From the NCBI GenBank assembly GCA_002343185.1, contig DDRT01000020.1, positions 184,120 to 248,119 of the forward strand: DNA of 64,000 nt. The letters run 5' to 3'. The DNA comes from Deltaproteobacteria bacterium UBA2409. GTDB taxonomy: Bacteria; Bdellovibrionota_C; UBA2361; DDRT01. The notes under the pieces were generated by a model. The model did no database searches. It was not told where the DNA came from and saw only the letters and a program-made list of their open reading frames with translations. A program made the translations under genes and the position numbers. Positions 1 to 8,957 of the stretch are shown here, piece after piece; the first letter of the stretch is position 1; each line of letters opens with the position of its first letter.

Positions 1-94
1 AAAAGGCGGGTTCATTCCATCGTTCTTGGATACCTCTTAAAAATGCTAAACTAAATTAATATTAGACATATCCATAAATTGAATAAATTCTCTA

Positions 95-1549
95 TTAATC
101 CGGTATCAGATCAACAAGCAACCTACTTATCAGGTTCTTTGACTGGTTTCGTTTTTTCTTTTGAGGTGCACCTTCATTGATAGCTATCATTAATTGCTTT
201 ACCTTCTTATTTATTGCAGCATATCGAGTTAATAACTCAGCCTTAGAGAATGCACGCCCTTCCTCTGGATAATCATTTACAAGCTCTTTAAGTTCTTTTA
301 GATATTTTTTAGTTTTCTTTTCGCTAAACTTATCTCCTGACTTACTGACTTGCGACCTGAGTTGCTTTGATTTTGCATGCAAAGATTCTTCAGGAAGACA
401 ATCTGCAATTGAATTTGAATTGCCGTCTGTATCTGATATTCCACATCCACAGAACCCTTCTTCGGTTTTAGCTGGATCGCTTGCGCAGCTATCGTTACAG
501 TCATTTGTTCCATCGCTATCTGAATCCGCATCGCTTATGCCGCATCCGCACACTCCAGCTTCAGTCTTCCGGTCATCAGTAGGACAGCTATCCACACAAT
601 CAGCAGTTCCATCTGAATCGCTATCAGTATCTGGTTCGCCGCAGCCACACTGACCAGCAGTAGATTTATTAGGGTCTAAAGGACATTGATCAGAAGAATT
701 TCGAACACCATCTTCATCTCTGTCTATATCAAGGGTGAATTGTCTAGCATATAGACCAAGTCCAGTATTGAATGTTGTATGATTTGATCCATCTAGATCC
801 GATACATGATATTGTCCGTTTAATTCGGCCGAATAAACCTTTCCAGCTATAAGATCGAGTGCTGTCGAGTTGATTCCGTTTACTGTATAAAGTGTTTCAA
901 GCCCCGATCCATCTAGATTCGCTCGCACTAAAGTATCTGCATAATAATTTCCAACATACATTTTATTTCCACTTATATCGATCGCTAGGTTAGTTGGATG
1001 ATTAAGCCCGCTTGATAATAATGTCTCAACAGATGAACCATCCAAGTTCATTCTCAATACAGAATTTGCGTCGTTTCTTGTAAAGTAAACCTTCTCATTT
1101 TCAAGATCGAGCGCTATTCCCGCAGTTCCTCCAGTGTCATCATAAAGCGTTTCATGGCTAGAACCGTTTAAGTTTGCTCTTTTAATCCATCCTTCTGTGT
1201 AACTAGTCCAGTATATCTTTCCGGCTCCAACTGCTATATGCCATGGTAGACCTTGTCCTGTAATAATCGTTTCAATATTTGATCCATCAATGTTTGACTT
1301 TTTTATACTTCCTGAACGATCTGACCAGTAGAGCTTAGATTCGTTAAAATCAATCGCATTTCCAATTGCACCATTCGGAAGACTGCCAACCCCAATAAGT
1401 GTAGAAGGATTTGAGCCGTCTAATTCCATTTTGCCGATAAGGTGAGTTCCCATCATTGCAGCATATTCTTGTGACCAGAAAATTTGATCGTCCATCTGAG
1501 CAATAGCGTTAAACGATAATGTAAAAACCGCTAATATAGATCTGATCAT
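95..1549 (-). CDS. Secreted YWTD-like propeller protein with cysteine-rich calcium-type repeats
   Basis: A 484-residue exported protein of unknown role. Residues 1-17 form a signal peptide. Residues about 22-275 hold repeats of the LDL-receptor class B type, with KLYWSDRSG, KIYWTSYTEG and KVYFTRNDA each followed by NLDGS-like turns, which predicts a beta-propeller. Residues about 278-400 carry three Asp-rich repeats of the thrombospondin type 3 kind (DSDSDGT), each associated with a CGCG motif. The last 80 residues are Lys-rich and probably helical. The ATG is supported by a strong ribosome-binding site (AAGGAG) just upstream on the minus strand. It stands alone. A surface or secreted binding protein is an inference; no catalytic residues are recognisable. 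Confidence 0.8.
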   Translation of the reverse strand: MIRSILAVFTLSFNAIAQMDDQIFWSQEYAAMMGTHLIGKMELDGSNPSTLIGVGSLPNGAIGNAIDFNESKLYWSDRSGSIKKSNIDGSNIETIITGQGLPWHIAVGAGKIYWTSYTEGWIKRANLNGSSHETLYDDTGGTAGIALDLENEKVYFTRNDANSVLRMNLDGSSVETLLSSGLNHPTNLAIDISGNKMYVGNYYADTLVRANLDGSGLETLYTVNGINSTALDLIAGKVYSAELNGQYHVSDLDGSNHTTFNTGLGLYARQFTLDIDRDEDGVRNSSDQCPLDPNKSTAGQCGCGEPDTDSDSDGTADCVDSCPTDDRKTEAGVCGCGISDADSDSDGTNDCNDSCASDPAKTEEGFCGCGISDTDGNSNSIADCLPEESLHAKSKQLRSQVSKSGDKFSEKKTKKYLKELKELVNDYPEEGRAFSKAELLTRYAAINKKVKQLMIAINEGAPQKKKRNQSKNLISRLLVDLIPD

Positions 1550-1889
1550 ATAATCTCCTTCGAGTATCTTTAACGGCTAAAATTTGAACCAACATAAGTA
1601 ATTTTTTTACCTGCATATTGACGCTCTTAGATCGATAGAAAAATCTGTCTAAAAAGGGGGAATTGAGATATTGCTTCGTCCGCTGGCGCGGACAAGAGAT
1701 CCTGACCAGACAAATGCTATAGCCTGCCTGCCTGGTCAGGTTTTCAACATGACCCATATGTGTATAGGTCGTGTTAAAACACGACCAGACAGTAAAAACC
1801 TCCCAAGGTTGACCCCTAAAGTCGCTAAAAAGAGCCCTAAATCCCATGAATCTCTCCAATAACCTTAGTCATCTAAACACCTTAGGGAT
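1550..1889. repeat. Intergenic stretch with three palindromes
   Basis: No convincing gene is present. The stretch holds three inverted repeats. The first is GTCCGC-TGGC-GCGGAC at 1678-1693, which recurs with compensatory changes at 63981-63996. The second is CCTGACCAG (1701-1709) with its complement at 1732-1740, using the same CTGACCAG core as the palindromes elsewhere in the window. The third is GGTCGTGT/ACACGACC at 1767-1786, followed by AGACAG. Short open frames here are better explained by chance. Confidence 0.7.
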
Positions 1890-4637
1890 ATGACTACCTT
1901 AGAAAAGATGAAAGAGGACTGGAACAGACGAGTCCGCCATGACTATCGCCTCTGGATGAGCGATGGAGTTAAAGACGACGACACCATGTGGGCTAGCGGT
2001 GAGCGTGATTTTAAGATCATTGCAGATCAGATCGAAAATCCCGAAGGTAAAACATTTTTAGAAATAGGCTGCGGAGTAGGAAGGTTATTAAAGCCAGCTA
2101 GTAAAGTTTTTAAACAGGTCATAGGAGTTGATGTTTCTGATGAGGCTCTAAAAAAAGCAGAAGAGTTTCTACAAGATTTCAGTAATGTAGTACTTATTAA
2201 TAACTCAGGATCTGAGCTGTCACAGTTGCCGGAAAGAAGTATTGATGTAGTTGCAAGCTTTGCAAGTATAACCTCAATGCCTGTTTCTGTAATTGCTCAG
2301 TACTTGCTTGAAACTGAAAGAGTTTTAACTAAGGAAGGAGTTGTAAGACTTCAGATGTATCTTGGGAAAGAGCAGAGTGTAAGTGAAGAAGACACGTTGC
2401 ATCTTAGATGTTTTGATAAAGACAAATTCGAAGCAGCTTGCAAACTTGCTGGACTTAAAGTTACAAAAATTGAAGAATTAAAACTTCCATTCCAGGTGTC
2501 ATTTGAAGAGCTAGGAATCGGTGCTTGTATGGTTACCCTTATTAAAGACGGTGAACCTAACGGATCCGTTTCGGATATCGTATCGACTCTTCTTTCTAAT
2601 GAGACTGAAAGTGCAGAGATAGTAACACCACTAGAATTTTGGATGACTTATAATCATGCAAAAACTTTGATACTAGAAGGCGATTTTGAGCGTGCTGAGC
2701 GTGCGCTTCTTTATGCTTCAGACATAGCAAAAGCCACATCAATAGATGTTAGTGATCTTCTTAGTGAGATTGTTAATCAACTTTCTGCCGGTAAACATTC
2801 TGGCTCAAGCTCTCACAAAATTGGTGCTTATACCAAAGGTGACTTTGAAGAGAAGAATCTCAAAATACTAAAGAAAAGATTTCCTAAAATTGAAAGTGAG
2901 CTCAAAAAGATCACTTCACGATGCACAGTGCAAAATCTAGAAGAAGGGGTTTCTATATCACTCGATGGACATATGTTTGATCATCCAAGTAAACCTTTAT
3001 CAGGTGGAGAGGCTTGGGCAAAGAGATCTCTTAGTAATCTAAATGAGAGCGATCATCTAATAATATTCGGGTTTGGCTCAGGTGCTCATGTTAGAGCTTT
3101 GCTGAGTCTGACTGATAAAAAAATCTCTGTAATAGAACCATCGCTTGAGGTATTGAAAACTGTTATCGAAGTAACCGACGTTACAGATATTCTGGATAAG
3201 ATAGAGAATCTGTGGATAAACGAAGAGATCGATAAACCTGGGGAACTTTTAATTAGGCCTCAGCATCAAGCACTTTTTCCCGAGGTACTCTCAAAAGTAA
3301 AATCAAGAGTTTATGGTGCTAGAGGACTAGATCTATTGAAGCCATCAATAGCTGTTCTTGGACCACTCCAAGGTGGAACACTTCCAATAACCGAATACAC
3401 CTCTAGAGGATTACCAGTAATTGGACAAAAAGGGCGAACCATTAACATGAGTGGTTTTGCGCAAAGCTATCATGCCGTTGAAGAGATAGTTAAAGACAAG
3501 ATCAGACAGACTATCATGCAGAGCAATCTAGTTCAGTTTCTTTCTGCAACAATACTTGAATCTATAAACGAGAAGCCAATTGATATTTTAATCTGCATGG
3601 CTCAGGCTCCAATCTCCATTGAAGCACTCACTGAGCTCAGAAAACGAGGGATCATCACAGTTCTTTGGTTCTCAGAGGATTATTTGCGATTTACATATTG
3701 GAAACAGGTAGCTCCGTACTATGATTTTATATTCACCATTCAAAAAGATGAATGCATTGAAGCCATAAAAAGAGCTGGATGCCCGAATGTTCACTATCTT
3801 CCTATGGGATGCGACCCTGCTATTCATACCCCAGTAGTTTTAAGTAAAGAAGAAAAAGAGCGGTGGGGCTCTCCAATATCATTTGTAGGAGCTGGTTATC
3901 ATAATCGCTCACAGATGTTTGCAAGCTTAGCAAGTCATCCGTTTAAGATCTGGGGAACAGAGTGGCCAACCTGTAGACCATTTTCGGATATGGTTCAGGA
4001 AGCTGGCAGAAGATTAACACCAGATGAGTATGTTAAAATATTCAATGCAACAGATATTAATCTCAATCTTCACTCATCTTCTGAAAGAGACGGAGTAGAC
4101 CCATATGGTGACTTTATTAACCCAAGAACTTTTGAGTTAGCTTCCTGTGGAGTTTTTCAACTAGCTGACAGAAGAACACTTCTAGGAGAGTTGTTTGAGG
4201 AAGATAAAGAGATCGCTCTTTTCTCCTCTCTTTTAGAGATGAAAGAAAAGATAGACTACTATTTAGCGCATCCACAAGAGAGAACTAAAATTGCTGAAAG
4301 TGGAAGAAGACGAGCGCTTGAGGAACATACCTACGCTCACAGATTAAAATCAATGCTATCTACAATTTTTGCAGAAAAGTTTGATCACCTAAAATCAAGA
4401 ATTGATCAAAGTCCTTGGAAGAAATTCAAAGAAAGAGCCAAACCTCATAATGAGCTCTCTGAAAGAGTTGAAAAGGCATTCTTACGTGGTGAGGAGCCAA
4501 CTTTGGATGGCCTAGTCTCTGATATTGTTACCGGTAATGGAGATCTGACTGAAACAGAGCAAAAACTACTGTTTTTGCACCACATTAAGAGTCAGATGGT
4601 AAGAATGAAACGAGAAGAATCAGGAGAGAATAAGTGA
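1890..4637 (+). CDS. Methyltransferase / Maf-like / CgeB-like glycosyltransferase fusion
   Basis: A 915-residue multidomain protein. Residues about 45-190 are a class I SAM methyltransferase with the glycine-rich motif LEIGCGVGRLL near residue 53. Residues about 360-440 (HLIIFGFGSGAHVRALLSL, then VIEPSLEVL) resemble the Rossmann part of DUF115/Maf proteins. Residues about 485-860 form a CgeB-type GT-B glycosyltransferase, with the nucleotide-sugar-side motif RTFELASCGVFQLADRR near residue 745. The TGA stop overlaps the GTG start of the next glycosyltransferase by 4 bp, so the two are translationally coupled. It probably decorates a surface polymer or protein. A link to flagellin glycosylation is suggested only by the Maf-like part. 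Domain calls are by eye. Confidence 0.75.
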   Translation: MTTLEKMKEDWNRRVRHDYRLWMSDGVKDDDTMWASGERDFKIIADQIENPEGKTFLEIGCGVGRLLKPASKVFKQVIGVDVSDEALKKAEEFLQDFSNVVLINNSGSELSQLPERSIDVVASFASITSMPVSVIAQYLLETERVLTKEGVVRLQMYLGKEQSVSEEDTLHLRCFDKDKFEAACKLAGLKVTKIEELKLPFQVSFEELGIGACMVTLIKDGEPNGSVSDIVSTLLSNETESAEIVTPLEFWMTYNHAKTLILEGDFERAERALLYASDIAKATSIDVSDLLSEIVNQLSAGKHSGSSSHKIGAYTKGDFEEKNLKILKKRFPKIESELKKITSRCTVQNLEEGVSISLDGHMFDHPSKPLSGGEAWAKRSLSNLNESDHLIIFGFGSGAHVRALLSLTDKKISVIEPSLEVLKTVIEVTDVTDILDKIENLWINEEIDKPGELLIRPQHQALFPEVLSKVKSRVYGARGLDLLKPSIAVLGPLQGGTLPITEYTSRGLPVIGQKGRTINMSGFAQSYHAVEEIVKDKIRQTIMQSNLVQFLSATILESINEKPIDILICMAQAPISIEALTELRKRGIITVLWFSEDYLRFTYWKQVAPYYDFIFTIQKDECIEAIKRAGCPNVHYLPMGCDPAIHTPVVLSKEEKERWGSPISFVGAGYHNRSQMFASLASHPFKIWGTEWPTCRPFSDMVQEAGRRLTPDEYVKIFNATDINLNLHSSSERDGVDPYGDFINPRTFELASCGVFQLADRRTLLGELFEEDKEIALFSSLLEMKEKIDYYLAHPQERTKIAESGRRRALEEHTYAHRLKSMLSTIFAEKFDHLKSRIDQSPWKKFKERAKPHNELSERVEKAFLRGEEPTLDGLVSDIVTGNGDLTETEQKLLFLHHIKSQMVRMKREESGENK

Positions 4638-6256
4638 AAAGGAAGCATGCACATAAAGAAAATATTCTTTTAGTGAATATCACAAGACTTGGCGATATGC
4701 TTCAGGCGACTCCTACTATAAGTGGTATGAAGCAGGAGAATCCGAACGCAAAAATCACTGTACTAGTTGAAAAACAGTTCTCCGAAGTTTGTCATTTTCT
4801 ACCAGATATAGATGAAGTCGTTGCTCTTGATCTTGGAATGACTGTTAGATCTTTAGATAGACAAAGTGATGGAATTATTGATGCGTATGAATATTTATCA
4901 GAAGTAGTTGAAAATCTAAGATCGAAAAAGTTTGATTATTGCCTAAATATGTCTTCATCAGGATATACAGCACTTCTTTTAAAACTTGTTGATGTGAAAA
5001 GAAGAGGAGGATGGACTGCTGATAGTGAAGGCTTTAGAGTGATTGAAACTGATTGGGCAAGACTTTTTGCAACCTCTGTCTTCCACCAAAATAGACAGTT
5101 CAATTCACTTAATCTTGTTGATATTTTTAGATGCTCAGCAGACGTAGAAAAACACCCAGATAAGCTCCAGATAAAGATACTTCCTGAAGCTAAGGAATAC
5201 GCTGAGAATTTAGTCAGGGAGCATGGGTTTACAAATGAAGGACCACTAATCGCTATTCAAGCAGGAGCAAGTCAGGGAAAGCGTCAGTGGGATCCGCGAA
5301 ATTTTATAAGGCTCATAAATGTTCTGACTGAAAAGTATAAAGCAAGAGTTGTTTTAACAGGCTCAAAAGGGGAGCTCAATATCATAAATCCAATAGTTGA
5401 AGGAACTGATAAAAATAATGTAATGCTTGCAGCAGGAAGAACCTCTATACCACAGCTTGCAGCACTGCTTCATATAAGTGATCTGCTTGTCACAGGTGAT
5501 ACTGGACCTATGCATATTAGTGTGGCAACAGGAACCCCGGTTGTATCATTATTTTTAGCAAGTGCGTTTGGATTTGAAACAGGTCCTTACAGTGAAGGAA
5601 ACTTGGTGCTTCAGCCAGTAATCTCCTGTGGTCCATGTAACCCGAACAAGTCGTGTGCCAGACCAGATTGCCACTTTCATATTGAACCAGAAGCATTAGC
5701 AGAACTTGTATGGCTTAGAGTTAACAAAGATATTAAAGAGCTTCCAGCAAATTTATTAGATACCGGTAAAGTAACGGTTTATAGATCTTACTTTGATGAG
5801 TATGGCTTTTGTGACTTAGCACCTATTCATAAAGTAGCCTCTGATTTTTATCATCCTTACAGAAGAGCTTATAGATCACTATGGCTTGAGGATATTGGGG
5901 GATTTAAAGTAGGGGAGAAGTCTAAGCTTTCAGTTTCTAAAGAACTAGAACCACTAAGTGCTGTAACTAAAGTAGCCGAGGAAGGAGTAAAAGCAGCAAC
6001 AAGATTGATTGAGTTAATCGAAAATCCTACATCCCCAGCATCAGAGCTTGGGGTAGTAAGTGACAAGCTATCTCATGTAGATGAGATTATAGAAAAAATT
6101 GGGTATGAACACCCGTTTTTAGGGCCTCTAACAAGAATGTATGTCTTTGCCAAAGAGAACATACAAGGAAAAGACCCTAAAGCCTTAACTGAGCAAACCC
6201 TCGGTAACTATACAGATCTTGCCAGGCGTGCGAACAGATTTGCTCAGCTTATATAA
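4634..6256 (+). CDS. Glycosyltransferase family 9 protein with C-terminal extension
   Basis: A 540-residue GT-B enzyme of the ADP-heptose:LPS heptosyltransferase family. The N-terminus has the family signature ILLVNITRLGDMLQATPTI, and residues about 285-300 have VTGDTGPMHISVATGTPVV, the donor-binding region. A cysteine-rich stretch (SCGPCNPNKSCARPDCH) follows, as in many family 9 enzymes. Residues about 365-540 are an extra helical region not present in ordinary heptosyltransferases of about 350 residues. The start is GTG, overlapping the upstream gene by 4 bp. It probably adds a heptose-like sugar; the acceptor cannot be told from sequence. Confidence 0.8.
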   Translation: MKRKHAHKENILLVNITRLGDMLQATPTISGMKQENPNAKITVLVEKQFSEVCHFLPDIDEVVALDLGMTVRSLDRQSDGIIDAYEYLSEVVENLRSKKFDYCLNMSSSGYTALLLKLVDVKRRGGWTADSEGFRVIETDWARLFATSVFHQNRQFNSLNLVDIFRCSADVEKHPDKLQIKILPEAKEYAENLVREHGFTNEGPLIAIQAGASQGKRQWDPRNFIRLINVLTEKYKARVVLTGSKGELNIINPIVEGTDKNNVMLAAGRTSIPQLAALLHISDLLVTGDTGPMHISVATGTPVVSLFLASAFGFETGPYSEGNLVLQPVISCGPCNPNKSCARPDCHFHIEPEALAELVWLRVNKDIKELPANLLDTGKVTVYRSYFDEYGFCDLAPIHKVASDFYHPYRRAYRSLWLEDIGGFKVGEKSKLSVSKELEPLSAVTKVAEEGVKAATRLIELIENPTSPASELGVVSDKLSHVDEIIEKIGYEHPFLGPLTRMYVFAKENIQGKDPKALTEQTLGNYTDLARRANRFAQLI

Positions 6257-6268
6257 CTAGGATTAGTA
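6240..6268 (+). promoter_or_regulatory. Candidate promoter of the Rrf2 regulator
   Basis: TTGCTC, a 17-nt spacer, then TTAGTA, with the -10 ending 7 nt before the ATG. The -35 lies in the end of the upstream gene. No Shine-Dalgarno sequence is visible. Part of the leaderless-type pattern described in the findings. Confidence 0.35.
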
Positions 6269-6275
6269 TTGTCTA

Positions 6276-6734
6276 ATGAGATTTACTAAGTGGGGCGAGT
6301 ATGGACTTTTATTCTGTGTGTACCTTGCTAAACAAAAAGCGATCATAGAATCGTCTGTAAGTATCGGTGCTGCAGAGCTAGGAGATTCACATGGAGTACC
6401 ACTTCAATATGCGCAGCAGATACTTCATCGCCTTAGAAAAGGTGATGTTATCAAAAGTATAAGAGGGCCAAGAGGAGGATTCCAACTTACTAAAGATCCA
6501 AAAACCATCACAATGAAAGACATACTTACTGTGGCTGAAGGATCTACATTTGAAGTGATGTGTGAATCAAATCCAGTATTTGATAGCTGCTCATCCGGCA
6601 CAACAGCCTGTTCGGTGAAACATGTGTGGCGTCATCTAAAAAATAAGATCGATGAAGCCCTCGACGAAATGACACTTAGCGAAGTCGCTGCAACAGAGGA
6701 CGATCTAGTAACGTTAAACAGAAAAGTTGGATAA
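6276..6734 (+). CDS. Rrf2/IscR-family transcriptional regulator
   Basis: A 152-residue winged-helix regulator of the Rrf2 family, near the usual 140-160 residues. The N-terminal domain shows the family pattern (GEYGLLFCVYLA, then a helix-turn-helix around VPLQYAQQILHRLRKGDVI and the wing SIRGPRGGFQL). Residues about 90-112 carry cysteines (MCES, DSCSSGTTAC) placed like the Fe-S ligands of IscR, so a redox or Fe-S-sensing role is plausible but inferred. It follows the glycosyltransferases after 19 bp but has its own candidate promoter, and a hairpin follows the stop. Its target genes are not evident. Confidence 0.85.
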   Translation: MRFTKWGEYGLLFCVYLAKQKAIIESSVSIGAAELGDSHGVPLQYAQQILHRLRKGDVIKSIRGPRGGFQLTKDPKTITMKDILTVAEGSTFEVMCESNPVFDSCSSGTTACSVKHVWRHLKNKIDEALDEMTLSEVAATEDDLVTLNRKVG

Positions 6735-6738
6735 AAAA

Positions 6739-6779
6739 GCCCCCAAACTTTTATTTGAGGGCGGGTTCGGTTTTCTTTT
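6739..6779 (+). terminator. Probable rho-independent terminator
   Basis: GCCCCCAAA (6739-6747) pairs with TTTGAGGGC (6754-6762) with one mismatch around a 6-nt loop. A T-rich run follows at 6770-6779. It lies 4 bp after the Rrf2 stop codon. Confidence 0.5.
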
Positions 6780-6877
6780 AGGTTTTGTATTCAGCTACAT
6801 TGCTGTAGCAGTATTATATTCCAATCAGGATTAGTAGCATTTATAGTTCAGCTTAAAGTTTTACAAAATTGTTAGAA

Positions 6878-7309
6878 TTATTTATTCAATGATTTAAGAA
6901 TTGAGTCACAGGTTTCTTTTACAAGCTCATAAACCTCTTCGAAATTTCCAGTGTAATAAGGATCGGGAACATCTAAAATTCCACTATGATGATGGGTTAG
7001 AAATAACTCTACATGTTTGCACCCCATCTCTATAAGATCTCTTTCATTCTCTCGATCCATTGCAAATATTCTTGAATAGTTAAGAAAATCATCTTTTCTC
7101 ACTTTTCGTGCCCTTTGACCGTCATAAGATATTCCGTATTTATCTAAGATCTTTCTTGTTCCATGGTGTGGCAATGAGCCTTCATGGTAACCGGCAGTTC
7201 CAGCAGAGCTAATAGTTAAGTGAGGAGCCATGTCTCGCATTACTGCTTCAGCCATAGGAGACCTGCAGATATTTCCAAGGCAGACAAAAAGAAGAGATGG
7301 AGAGGACAC
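6878..7309 (-). CDS. Low-molecular-weight protein tyrosine phosphatase
   Basis: A 143-residue cytoplasmic phosphatase. The P-loop CLGNICRSP near the N-terminus matches the C-X5-R active site of the family, and the general-acid aspartate lies in DPYYTGNFEEV near the C-terminus. Length and motif order fit bacterial Wzb/YwlE-type enzymes, which act on protein tyrosine or arginine phosphate. The start is GTG; TAAACT lies 7 nt upstream of it on the minus strand. It is followed 112 bp away by gmhA on the same strand, with a palindromic repeat between them. The substrate is unknown. Confidence 0.88.
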   Translation of the reverse strand: MSSPSLLFVCLGNICRSPMAEAVMRDMAPHLTISSAGTAGYHEGSLPHHGTRKILDKYGISYDGQRARKVRKDDFLNYSRIFAMDRENERDLIEMGCKHVELFLTHHHSGILDVPDPYYTGNFEEVYELVKETCDSILKSLNK

Positions 7310-7379
7310 TTTGGTTAGTTTATTGAAAATAAAAGTAAATGGGGAGCTTTGATTTTTGGTACTTGGGGGTCAGGCTGTT

Positions 7380-7407
7380 GGGGGTCAGGCCGGAAGGCCT
7401 GACCCCC
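7380..7407. repeat. GGTCAGGCC palindrome, copy between phosphatase and gmhA
   Basis: Perfect 12-bp stem: GGGGGTCAGGCC, loop GGAA, then its complement. A partial extra copy (TTGGGGGTCAGGC) lies directly upstream. Member of the palindrome family seen at 25226, 29137, 37854 and 63896. Confidence 0.85.
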
Positions 7408-7420
7408 CCCTGAGTTTCCC

Positions 7421-7984
7421 TCACCCCCCTTCTAAAATTTCACAGAAAGCATGGATGATAGAAATATGTACTTCTTGAATACGCTCTGTTGATTCAGAAG
7501 GAACAACCACAGCTACATCGCACATTGCTAATAGAGAGCCCCCCCCTTTTCCTAAAAGGCCAATAACTTTGGTTCCCCTCTCTTTAGCTGCTTGGGCAGC
7601 TAGAATAAGGTTTTTAGAGTTTCCTGATGTTGATATGACTACCAAAATATCTCTTGGGGTACAAAATGTTTCAGCATACCGCTTAAAAACACCTTCATAA
7701 GAATAATCATTTCCCCAACAGCTAATGGTGCCACCATCAATAAAATGCATAGCCTTTATCCCAGGCCGCTCGCGTTTAAATCTGGCAACTAGCTCCTCGG
7801 TCAGGTGCATCGCGTCACAGGCAGAACCTCCGTTCCCACATGCATAGATAACCCCTCCAGAATTAGTAGCCTCCTTTAGTACCGAAGCAGCTTTATCTAC
7901 AGTGCTAAGAAACTTATCATCCGAGGCTATTTTTGACTTAAGAGAGGCTGCATCGGAGAAGATCTGAAAAATAGTGTCTTTCAT
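7421..7984 (-). CDS. gmhA: Phosphoheptose isomerase
   Basis: A 187-residue SIS-domain protein. GmhA converts sedoheptulose 7-phosphate to D-glycero-D-manno-heptose 7-phosphate, the first step of ADP-heptose synthesis for LPS core. Family features are ACGNGGSACDAMHLTEELVA, the SIS motif VVISTSGNSKNLILAAQAA, and the C-terminal HISIIHAFCEILE. DiaA, a replication-related SIS protein, is the main alternative, but the heptose kinase, the nucleotidyltransferase-phosphatase fusion and heptosyltransferases in this window favour GmhA. Candidate -10 TAGACT (7992-7997) ends 7 nt before the ATG. It is divergent from the export-gate operon. Confidence 0.87.
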   Translation of the reverse strand: MKDTIFQIFSDAASLKSKIASDDKFLSTVDKAASVLKEATNSGGVIYACGNGGSACDAMHLTEELVARFKRERPGIKAMHFIDGGTISCWGNDYSYEGVFKRYAETFCTPRDILVVISTSGNSKNLILAAQAAKERGTKVIGLLGKGGGSLLAMCDVAVVVPSESTERIQEVHISIIHAFCEILEGG

Positions 7985-8044
7985 CTCTCAGAGTCTACAA
8001 CGAGATAGGAAACTTTTCTATAAATTCTCCGATTAGAACCTTAG

Positions 8045-8053
8045 AAAGGAGGT
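8045..8053 (+). promoter_or_regulatory. Strong ribosome-binding site of the export-gate operon
   Basis: AAAGGAGGT lies 5 nt before the ATG at 8059. It is one of the best Shine-Dalgarno sequences in the window, in contrast to many genes here that have none. Confidence 0.7.
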
Positions 8054-8058
8054 CTAAT

Positions 8059-8325
8059 ATGAAGGCTATCTCTGCCATTTCAGATTTAATGTCAACAAAA
8101 ACTAAGGTTTTTACCCCTCAGTCCATGAAACCCTTTGTTTTGGAGAATCCATCGGTTGCACTTGAAAAGCTATCTACTCAAATTTTAACTGGAAAAGCTT
8201 TATCCCCTCAGGAGCTTTTAGGGTATCAGATGATGGCTCACAAATTTAGCTTATCAATGGAAGTTGCAACTAAGGTAGCAGATGGAGTGGCGCAATCTGT
8301 AAGAAAGCTACAATCACCACAATGA
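8059..8325 (+). CDS. sctI: SctI-like type III secretion inner-rod protein
   Basis: An 88-residue small protein that opens the export-gate operon. The C-terminal half, LSPQELLGYQMMAHKFSLSM followed by a valine-rich amphipathic helix, matches the pattern of YscI/PrgJ-type inner-rod proteins (Pro, Leu-Leu, Gln, then a helix ending in a short tail). The length also fits. In type III systems this protein sits on the SctR-SctT gate and anchors the needle. It overlaps the next gene by 4 bp (ATGA). Alternatives are a FliE-like adaptor or another small secreted rod protein. The call rests on a short motif plus context. Confidence 0.6.
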   Translation: MKAISAISDLMSTKTKVFTPQSMKPFVLENPSVALEKLSTQILTGKALSPQELLGYQMMAHKFSLSMEVATKVADGVAQSVRKLQSPQ

Positions 8326-8957
8326 CACGAATCTTACAGATAAAATCATCACAACTTAGTGCTGAGGGACTAGTGCTAAAATCTAAAGCAATAAATGAGA
8401 GTAGTTTTTTAGCAAAGCTTATCTCAAAGCAAACTGAAAGCATTGCCCGTATCTCTGATGCAAAAAAATCTCCCTATATTGAGGAGGCTATTAAAACGAT
8501 CACCTTCTTTAAAAAACTTCAGGCTGAGTTAAAAAGTGAAATTAAGCTTACGCAGAAAAATCTAGAGGGGTTATCTAAAGCAATCAAAGTAACTGAGATA
8601 AAGAAGGAAAGAATTGAAGAGAAAGAAAAAGAGATTAAGATTCTGAAAAAATCCCGGGAAGATGACGAGAAGATAGAGGAAGTTCAGGGTATCGCTCCTC
8701 TGGTTACAAAAAAAGCCGTAGAGCTATCAGTAAAACAAGATCAAAAACCACAGATTGAAGATAAGCCCATAATTCCAACTCAAATTACTTTAACAGTAAC
8801 AAGAGCTGATGGGATTCAAGCACAAGTTTCAATCAATCGGACAGAAGTTTCTGTTAAAACTGAACTTTCATCTGAAAGCGAAGAACAGCAACTAAGAAAC
8901 AGGTTAAAAAGAGCAGCTAAAGGTGAGGCTATTAAACTAAATGAACGTATCTGCTGA
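8322..8957 (+). CDS. Coiled-coil protein of the export-gate operon, possibly SctP/FliK-like
   Basis: A 211-residue cytoplasmic protein that I do not recognise. Residues about 55-125 are very rich in Lys and Glu and predict a coiled coil. The C-terminal region (ITLTVTRADGIQAQVSINRT, then an Arg-rich helix) has the alternating beta-strand then helix layout of FliK/SctP hook- or needle-length control domains. There is no signal peptide. It lies between sctI and sctR, overlapping both (4 bp and 17 bp), a place where length-control or stalk proteins occur in type III loci. SctL, SctO or SctP equivalents are all possible. Confidence 0.45.
   Translation: MTRILQIKSSQLSAEGLVLKSKAINESSFLAKLISKQTESIARISDAKKSPYIEEAIKTITFFKKLQAELKSEIKLTQKNLEGLSKAIKVTEIKKERIEEKEKEIKILKKSREDDEKIEEVQGIAPLVTKKAVELSVKQDQKPQIEDKPIIPTQITLTVTRADGIQAQVSINRTEVSVKTELSSESEEQQLRNRLKRAAKGEAIKLNERIC

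Noticed and set aside
420..653. Plus-strand open frame inside the first gene
   Set aside because: It is antisense to the Cys-rich repeats of the propeller protein; its Ser-Pro-rich composition is what the reverse strand of those Asp-rich repeats would give.
1671..1862. Short plus-strand open frame in the first intergenic region
   Set aside because: It runs across palindromic repeats, has no ribosome-binding site and no recognisable protein features.
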